Assembly: GCA_905250115.1 (NCBI GenBank) | Contig: CAJNOI010000082.1 | Span: forward strand, 205,789 to 269,788 | Origin: Adineta steineri | Lineage: Eukaryota; Rotifera; Eurotatoria; Adinetida; Adinetidae | DNA: 64,000 nt | Direction of reading: 5' to 3' | Part shown: piece by piece, positions 56,923-64,000 of the stretch | Layout of the letters: each line of letters begins with the position of its first letter | Numbering within the stretch: the first letter of the stretch is position 1 | Program-made: the position numbers and the translations under genes | Notes under the pieces: generated by a model | What the model was told of the DNA's origin: nothing | Database searches by the model: none | The model's input: only the letters and a program-made list of their open reading frames with translations

Positions 56923-57947
56923 ATGTCAACGATATTGACTACTATTGGAAAACAAGTTACGATATATTTGGGAATGCCAGTTTTTATTAGTGGTATTGTA
57001 GGAGGAATATTAAATCTTATCGTATTTCTTAGTCTTCATACATTTCGACAAAGTTCATGTGCATTTTATTTAATTATTATGTCTATTCTTAATATTGGTC
57101 AATTATTTTGTGGTTATTTTAGTTTACGTATTATAAATGCTCTGATAGGTGTAGATTTAACAGCAATATCATTATTTTTTTGTAAATTTCGAATATATAT
57201 TTCTCAATTATGTTCAGGATTGTCATTAACATGTCTCTGTTTGGCAACAATTGATCAATATTTAGCAACTTGCTCTCGGGTTCACTGGCAACAATTATGT
57301 AAAATTAAATTAGCGTATCGTCTAGTACTTATAAGTACTCTTATTTGGATATTACATGGAATTCCATATCTAATATATTTTAATGATGTTCTATCATCGT
57401 CGGCAAATCAAACGTCTTGTGTTAGTGTTAATTCAATATTTAATAATTATCGTAATAATTTTTTTATTGTTGTTTTAATCGGATATTTACCAATGATTAT
57501 TGCATCTTTATTTGGATTATTAGCTTATCATAATTTACAACAGATGTCTCATCGTACTATTCCACTCATACGACGTGAATTAGATAAACAATTAACAACT
57601 ATGGTTTTAGTACAAGTTATTGTCAATATCTTTACTTTACTACCATATACAACTATAAATGCTATTACTACAAATCCAAATCTTGCTAATGATTCAAATA
57701 TTCAAGAAAAACTTCAATTTGCTTTGACTATAATTAATCCTTTTTACTACGCATATTTTTCAGTAAGTATCAATGAACTTTTAATTACACTTTTATTATA
57801 ATTATTTTATTCTAGAGCCCTTTCTATATTTATATTTGTGTATCAGAACGTTTCCGGAAACAATTTCTTCATGTCTTATTCAAGATCTATTCTAATGTAT
57901 GGAAGCAGCCAAGAACAGGAAACAATCAAGTCATGCCCGAAATATAA
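56923..57947 (+). CDS. Rhodopsin-type seven-transmembrane receptor
   Basis: Two exons join in phase: 56923-57762 and 57816-57947 (323 residues). Seven hydrophobic segments are visible, the first at about residues 15-38 (FISGIVGGILNLIVFLSL). At the end of helix 3 the DRY box reads DQY (CLATIDQYLATC). Helix 7 keeps an NPxxY-like NPFYYAYFS that crosses the intron, followed by helix 8, CVSERFRKQFLHVLFK. Without the intron the frame would end early in ELLITLLL, so the splice is needed to finish helix 7. The loss of Arg in DRY suggests altered coupling. It is small, with short loops, typical of the large lineage-specific peptide-type GPCR sets in rotifers. Ligand unknown. Confidence 0.85.
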
Positions 57948-57949
57948 AT

Positions 57950-58011
57950 GGGGCGTGGGTGAAGGTGTGGGTGTGAATTTACATCAACAAGAGACGTTCA
58001 CACCCACTTCC
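57950..58011. repeat. GT-rich hairpin repeat, copy 18
   Basis: GGGGCGTGGGTGAAGGTGTG at the left and TTCACACCCAC at the right. It starts 2 bp after the GPCR stop codon. Confidence 0.8.
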
Positions 58012-58142
58012 TGCATTAGATTTAAACAATTTTTTTGAAAAACAGCAGTATCTTTTAATTTTATTTGATATATTTAAATAAAATTGGCAATCAATTGAAT
58101 ATCTTGGTTAGATAGAAGCATATAATTATGAGGAAAATTATT

Positions 58143-60462
58143 TTAAGATTTTCTTAATTTAAAAAATTTGAATTTTCTTAAAATGGATGAGAGTGTACCA
58201 CTCTGAACCTTGCTATCATTCCATCCATCTTTTGAAAATAAGATCCATTCGCCAAACTGTTTCATTTGAAAGTTTTTCTTAATTTCTATCATATCGTAAT
58301 ATTCAAAAATGTTGATCAAATCTCTTGTCATAGCATTGCTGATATTTCCATTCTCTGGAAAACTACGAATTATTAATCTTTCTAAACTTTTGAAATTCTT
58401 CAATATTTTTCTAACAATATCTGTATACCATTGAGATCTTCTCTGTGGATCATAGAACAATTCAAAATATATATGTTCAACATTTGAAAAATAAACATAA
58501 CTTATTTCTGTTAATTGTTTAAGTGAAGAATTTGTTGTATTAATATCTAATCGTCGAATTCTTTTATTAAGTAGATCAGCTGATTGACTATCTGGAGAAG
58601 GTAAATCAATAGTAGATAAAATCAAATGATTTAAGTTAGGTAATGCATTAATTAACCATTTTTTTCTATTTTCAATTGATCCATGATCAAATTGAATAGT
58701 CGTCATATTATACAATGTTATATGATTTTTCACTTCTTCATTTTCATCTACGTACAAATCTTCAATTTCTTTTTCAGCCTTATTTTTCTTGTAGAATGAA
58801 CGATGCTTGATAAAAATTAATTTAGGCATTTCCATTTTGAGTTCTTTCAGAAAGTTAATATCATAAGTTGATCTATAATACAAATCAATATATTTAACAG
58901 TATACCATATTCGAGGATTAGTTAGTAGAACTTCAGAATTCGAAGATTTGATATTATCAAAACCACAAAAATTATGAAGGTACTCGAAATGAAATGGTAA
59001 TGTATAAAAATATGTTCCATGCGTTCCAAATGTCCACTTATGATCAAACCAATATCGATCTTGAAATTGAGATAAAATGTTACGAGAAGAATCATACACA
59101 TTTAACGTAGCATAAAGATGAAATTGTTTCAACTTGATCATTGATTCCAATAATTGTTGAAGTTTTACACTATTAAATGGAATTTCATTTTCCCTTATGT
59201 CAGTGCAATCAATTAAATTGAGTGATAAACAAGTTAATGATGATGAAAATTGTTTTATTCAATTAATTAATTCATTCAAATTGTTTTGATGAAAAGATTG
59301 TTTTAAGGTTAAATAGAATTGTTTTAATTTGATATTACTTTTCTCGATTGGTGTTATAAAAGTACCGCTTAATTCTGTAGCAGAGATGTCCATGGCGGCG
59401 CGGCAGCGGCAGATTTTTTCTCGAAACTACGGCGGCGCGGTAGCGGCGCGGCTGCAACTTTTATCATACTGTCGCGGCAGCGGCAGCTTTTTCAGGAAAC
59501 AGTTTTAAAAATTACGAAATTTACACATAATCTCAACATTGACGTATTCTGCAATGTAAAGCTAGACGAATCTCATCGATTAGCAGCAACAGCTCTCGTT
59601 TAAACCATTCTCAACCTCGGGAATTGCAAGATTTTTAAAAGTGCCATCGCGGCAGCGTCGCGGTAGCGGCAACTTTTTATAGGAGCGCGGTGCGGCACAC
59701 TTCTTTTTATTCTAGTCGCGGCGCGGCAGCGGCGCGTTAGCTTTTTTACAATATCGGCGCAGCGCGGCAGCGGCAGATTCTCAACCGCGATGGACATCTC
59801 TGTTCTGTAGTAATATTTAAATATTCTAAATTTGGTGTAAATGAAATTAATGAAAATATATCTCGAAACTCATTCAAAATCAGTTTTAATGAATGTAAAT
59901 TTAAATTAATTTCATAACTGGTTAAATTATTTTTAGCATATTTTATAAACCGTGGATAATAAAATTTTTGTAATACACTTTTATTATTGAAAACTTTCCT
60001 TAATACATTATCTTGATTGATTGAACGGGAAAGAAATGATTGGGTGGGATATATTAGATTTTCTTTTACTTTGAACGAATGTAGTTGTGTAAAGGATTTA
60101 CTTTCAAAGATTAATTTCATTTGATCATTTGGGAGACCATAAGGTGTGGAAATAATTATCGATTTTAGATTTAAAAAATATTCTAATGGAATAGATAAAT
60201 CAATTGAAGTTATGTCTAATGATTCTATTCGAGGTCCAATAACTGAAAGAATATTTTTCCATGTATCAAAATTCTTTGTTGGTAGTTGTAAATGATTTAT
60301 ATAATGTTGATTTCGTAATAATAAATTGTTAAGTCGTTGACTGAAAAAGAGAAATGTATAAATGATATCCTTTTTTGATAAATAATCAAATATTGTAAAA
60401 ATAATTTCAGTAGGTAACCGATCAAACCATGTTGTTGATTCAATGCTTGTTGTAGTCCTCAT
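58143..60462 (-). pseudogene. F-box/leucine-rich protein gene, split by a MITE
   Basis: From ATG 60462 the frame begins with an F-box (WFDRLPTEIIFTIFDYLSKK) and continues as leucine-rich, irregular repeats (RIESLDITSIDLSIPLEYFL). It is broken at about 59803 by a 422-bp MITE. Beyond the MITE the same reading frame resumes (TELSGTFITPIEKSNIKLKQ) and runs to 58143. One further in-frame TGA lies in ELIN-stop-IKQFSS, near 59258, where Trp is likely. Without the insert the protein would be about 630 residues. F-box proteins present substrates to SCF ubiquitin ligases. Bdelloids carry many such LRR/F-box genes. The insertion makes this copy a recent pseudogene, although an ordinary short product from either part cannot be excluded. 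Confidence 0.8.
59373..59810. mobile_element. hAT-type MITE inserted in a coding exon
   Basis: The element spans 59381-59802 (422 bp). Its ends are CAGAGATGTCCATGGCGG and the near-perfect complement CGCGATGGACATCTCTG. The 8-bp target duplication is TTCTGTAG at 59373-59380 and 59803-59810. The interior is GC-rich with repeated GGCGCGGCAGCGGC motifs in both orientations. No coding capacity. It interrupts the F-box gene. Confidence 0.93.
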
Positions 60463-60679
60463 GTTAAAAATAATCTGTTGAAAAAGTGTTTTACTGACAT
60501 AATGGTGATGATATTGTTATGTAGCCTTATCTATAAACAAATAACGCGTGAAAAGTCTTGTTAAAAGGAAACAGAAAAAAAAGCGTGTGTGATAATTGTG
60601 TAAGAGGGGAAAAGCGGATTTTGGGACTTTGAAAGTCCAAGAATTCAAATTGTGAATGATAGAATTTCTGCCGACCTTT

Positions 60680-60900
60680 TTTTCCATAAATACACCTCAT
60701 GATTCTTAGAATACTCTAAAAATTTCAGCGCACACGGATGTTTCCTTTCCAACATAAAGAGTCGCAAGAAATAATCATATTTGGCAGTAGGGTCATATAT
60801 CGAGTTTTCTTGAGAATTAAATATTTCAAGAAGGAAACATGTCTTCGCATTGAAGCTCTACGGATATTCTAAGAATCATGAGACTTATATATAGGAATAA
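60680..60900. repeat. Foldback element with about 70-bp inverted arms
   Basis: The left arm (about 60680-60750) and right arm (about 60830-60900) are inverted copies at roughly 70 percent identity. They share a perfect CATGATTCTTAGAATA core and TGTTTCCTT at the inner ends. They are separated by an 80-bp loop. Confidence 0.75.
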
Positions 60901-61465
60901 TTTCAGATCGAAATCTTTTATTCTCAATGAAATATTGCCGTTGGATTTTTTTCAATTGAAGCTGTGAAGGGACTTTTTCTTTCTCATTCATACCCACGTC
61001 CATTCATTATGCGCACTACCAAACAATATTGTTGATTATACGTGACTCTCTCTGCTGGACTGCTTTTTTTTCGTTAAGGTAAAGCAAAAACGACCAATGA
61101 ATCGGCGATCACTGCAATAAGGAGAATATAAGATCGGTTGCTTCTCATTGTTTTATTCAATATTTCGTAGTCGTTTAGATATACAGGTAATACATTCATT
61201 CGTTCTTCTTCATCTTTAATCGTCGTAAGATATTATTTAAAAGTAAGTGTAATTTATACTATTTGAACTTAATCCGAAGAATTTAAATGATATTTTGAAA
61301 TATTACAGTGCGCTCTACTGATTATAATCAGTGACAGAATACTTAGTGCAATACCTGGTACTTTTCATACTTTTTACTTAAGTAGAGGTATACTTATAAG
61401 GAATGATCCCCAACTGACAAATTGCTTTAGACGTGAAAGCTAGTGAGCCATAGATAATCGATGAT

Positions 61466-61522
61466 CCTGAGGGTCGTTGTGAGTCTAGATCGATAAGAGA
61501 CATCCACACCCATACCCTCAAG
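61466..61522. repeat. GT-rich hairpin repeat, copy 19
   Basis: CCTGAGGGTCGTTGTG at the left and CACACCCATACCCTCAAG at the right. Confidence 0.65.
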
Positions 61523-62578
61523 GTTGATTATATGACTATTTCAATTTCAGTTTTTCTTTATTCGTAATTCTGAGAAATTTTATGAATCAAAAGATGTTTG
61601 TATTCATGTTATTCAAAGAACTAATTCAACGAAATGATTTTATTTAAAAAAAGATAAAGGTTCTCACAAGAACAAAAAAAAATACTTTGTACAAATACTA
61701 AAAAAGAGAAAAAGAAAATCTTGTAGAAGTACTAAACAAGCCAGGTCGAACAATCCGGCACGGAAACGTCCGGTTCCGTGACATTCCAGAGATTTCATGG
61801 AAGCAATAACTCTGTTCGGTACCACCCAGAATCAATTCTAGGATACTGCTTCAGGAATCATTGACCTGGGAAGAGAAAAAATGTGAAAATCACATTTATT
61901 TGAATAATAATTATTTTTTCGTTGTTTATTTTTTGCTGTAGTTGAACTAAAAAAAATTATATCGATAATCATATTATCATTCTCTCTTTTCCATATGAAA
62001 GAAAGGGAAGAAAATGTAATCTTAATCGAGTCGCTGAAAACAAACATCAATAAAAATGATGCAGTTTTAGTCAACTTATAGTTAGACTTTTAAATGAACC
62101 AAAATCCATTTTAATTCATTTCTGATAATTCAAAGTTTGTGTTTATTTTTGAAAAGATACTCTGATGAGTTCTGATCTGTTATTATATATTAATCAATTG
62201 TCGTCTCTTATCATGATTTAATGCATCTTGATCTATTATTACTATGTAGTCGGTTTCAATCTATTTACATGCTTAAATCGAAACTGAGATTATCGAGATA
62301 TATACGTATTTAGATACATTAGTTGTTTTTTATTTATTTGTAATGCAGTTAATATCGTGACGAATTAAATGCTTAATTGTATAACTGCTACGATGTAGCA
62401 CAGAAATAATATCTAAGTTTTGGCAATTCTTCATATGTTTCTCAATTATTAAACGATACTACTGCATACAACTAGATATATTCTTTCATTCTGTCTCTTC
62501 CTCTTCTTAATCATTGATGATATCATTGCAGGGAATAATAATGTAAAGAAATAAGAAACCTTGGTTATTAACACTTAC

Positions 62579-62764
62579 CTTTTTTTCGTCAGCTTTTTGC
62601 ACGTTGCGCTATTCTTTTTCGGTGTCCAATACGTCACCAAGTGTTCGTGAAACAACTGCAACATAAACCGCTTGTAGTTGAGGATTTGTGCAAGCCCTTG
62701 CTTCTTCTTGCTGTTCGGTCAATTGTTGTCGTACTTTCATCATTTCCTTTTCTAATTCGGCTGC
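62579..62764 (-). pseudogene. Orphan coding exon with one in-frame stop
   Basis: Bounded by good splice sites (acceptor TTGCAG, donor GTAAGT). It reads AAELEKEMMKVRQQLTEQQE then EARACTNPQLQAVYVAVVSR and DVLDTEKE, an in-frame TAG, then RNVQKADEKK. The first part is a coiled coil. No neighbouring exon was found, so gene identity is unknown. Confidence 0.35.
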
Positions 62765-62907
62765 CTGCAAGACGTATATTATATTATATCGAAACCAAAT
62801 GGATAACAAAAAAATTTAAAAAAATTTATCGATGCATTAAATTCATTTGAAGTTCTGCTGCTATTCTTTATAATTTTGTTTTGCTTGTTGTCAGCTAGTT
62901 TTGAAAC

Positions 62908-62972
62908 TAGGGTGGATGTTTATGAGTGTAGATAGTCTCTCTTCATTCGCTTTCACCCACATCCACTATGGG
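62908..62972. repeat. GT-rich hairpin repeat, copy 20
   Basis: CTAGGGTGGATGTTTATG at the left and TTCACCCACATCCACTATGG at the right; about 55 bp beyond the stop of the FLYWCH/MULE remnant. Confidence 0.7.
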
Positions 62973-63025
62973 CTCTCAATATAACATAAATTTGTGTGAT
63001 GAAAATATTAGATACTCTATTATCA

Positions 63026-63801
63026 TCAATCTGATATTGCTGGAACTAAACTGGTTTCAAAGTCTGTCATGATTTGTTGAGGCCTCCAAGTTTGACCCAT
63101 AGATACAGCTACAACATTTGATTCTTGAAATAGTAGTTGATACGTTGCTTCCTTTCTATCAGGTAAAAGTGCAAAGACACATCGTAAATCTGAAAAACAG
63201 AAAATTTAATTGATTGTTTATGAAATAAGATGTATACCGTACCACAATCGAATTTCAAACAATGAATAGTAAAAACTTGATTGAAAAATGGTGGTGTTGT
63301 TAAAAATGTTCCATCCATAAAAATTGTAGAGCTATCGAATAATAATTGTAATTATTTTGGACTAGCAAAAATTAATACTCTTTTTTTACAGGAAACCAGT
63401 TTATCATAAATTAAGAAAGTTTCGTCAGAATTTGTACTTTGATAAGCATCAGGAATATCAAACGAACTCGATGAAGGCAATGTAGGAGTTAAATTTTTTC
63501 GTGCCTGATTTGATCCTGGTTCTAAAAAAAGAAAGTATAAAAACATGTCCGAAAATTGAACGATTATAAACATACGTATCTTATAAACCAATGGAACAGA
63601 TGGAAGAGTTTCTGATGAGAAATGCGCTTTCATAATTTCTTCGTCATATATTTTTTGTATTGGTACTGTTTCATTTATAACACGTTCTTTCAGCATTGTT
63701 CGAAACTATTTCAATTTCAGATTTTCCGGTTTGAGTAAATGGTTATGTTCACCAGTTGTCAATAAAGTTGATAAAATAACAGCGGCTTTTTTAAAATTCA
63801 T
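63026..63801 (-). pseudogene. FLYWCH/MULE transposase-like remnant
   Basis: The minus strand reads the end of a FLYWCH zinc finger (LTTGEHNHLLKP), then FRTMLKERVINETVPIQKIY, typical of FLYWCH-MULE proteins. An intron-interrupted linker follows, then the start of the MULE DDE core (IFMDGTFLTTPPFFNQVFTI). After another intron come VFALLPDRKEATYQLLF and IMTDFETSLVPAI, then a stop at 63026. One in-frame TAG lies between LKLK and FRTM. The N-terminal part of the zinc finger and the C-terminal DDE residues are missing. It is either a decayed Mutator-like transposase or a domesticated fragment. Bdelloid genomes carry many similar genes. Confidence 0.65.
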
Positions 63802-64000
63802 TTAAGTGAACTAATTAGAGACAAAATAGATAAGACGAGACAAATAGATAAGAGAGAAAAAGAAAAGAGAAACGAATATATATAATTATATATATATGTA
63901 CATATGCACGTGCATGTATTTAGTAGAAACATTTATATGATATGGTAAATTAACTGGGTAACTGATGTCTCTTAACTACTTCGGAAAAAATGTACAAGGG
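63802..64000. other. Window end, AT-rich
   Basis: Purine-rich and (TA)n tract, no feature. Confidence 0.4.

Larger units (their letters stand above)
60463..62578. other. Intergenic with a long inverted repeat and hairpin
   Basis: No gene supported over 2 kb. It contains the foldback element at 60680-60900 and a hairpin repeat at 61466-61522. Open frames here (for example 61838-62074) show no domain. Confidence 0.4.

Overview
This 64 kb window is AT-rich eukaryotic nuclear DNA with one assembly gap (26732-26831). Most genes have short introns of about 45-110 bp with GT/AG ends. I infer a bdelloid rotifer (Adineta/Rotaria type). The reasons are: bacterial- or fungal-type genes carried beside intron-bearing animal genes (a self-sufficient P450-reductase fusion and a UrtA-type binding domain); a cellular RNA-dependent RNA polymerase; a Kelch repeat membrane protein; a giant LDLa/EGF receptor; and many short hairpin repeats built from GGGTGT units that resemble the bdelloid telomere repeat TGTGGG. 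The species call is inference; no database search was possible.

Layout. 1-5.8 kb: a membrane-anchored Kelch protein (minus strand) and a deleted hAT transposon with clean ends. 5.8-10.8 kb: a P450 (plus) facing a multi-exon neprilysin (minus). 12.2-26.4 kb: a 2 kb direct duplication carries the same membrane-anchor leader exons twice. The first copy is spliced to a UrtA-type substrate-binding domain. The second can be spliced in frame, across an intron holding nested hAT MITEs, to a sedolisin protease. A four-exon serpin lies between them. 27-35.5 kb: a small secreted protein with a frame break, a dual-specificity phosphatase with an in-frame stop, an ER J-domain protein, a broken Ty3/gypsy pol remnant and a nuclear receptor. 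36-39 kb: an intronless BM3-type P450/reductase fusion. 40-41.6 kb: a divergent G-protein alpha subunit. 42.5-47.2 kb: a 1540-residue LDLa/EGF 7TM receptor. 47.9-51.3 kb: a B-box protein and a small type II membrane protein. 51.4-56.2 kb: a complete eight-exon RdRP. 56.9-57.9 kb: a rhodopsin-type GPCR. 58-60.5 kb: an F-box/leucine-rich gene broken by a MITE. 62.5-63.8 kb: a FLYWCH/MULE transposase remnant and an orphan exon.

Recurring themes. (1) Four genes share one plan: short cytosolic tail, one membrane segment, Thr-rich or acidic stalk, then an extracellular domain (Kelch, UrtA, sedolisin, and a Cys-containing orphan domain). In two of them the leader exons are recent duplicates, which looks like exon shuffling onto intronless, foreign-looking domains. 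(2) About twenty GT-rich hairpins share a TTGAGGGTGTGGGTG-like left end and a CACCCACACCCTCAA-like right end. Many lie within about 100 bp of a gene's stop codon. (3) Four insertions have hAT-type 8-bp target duplications; one is nested inside another and one splits a coding exon.
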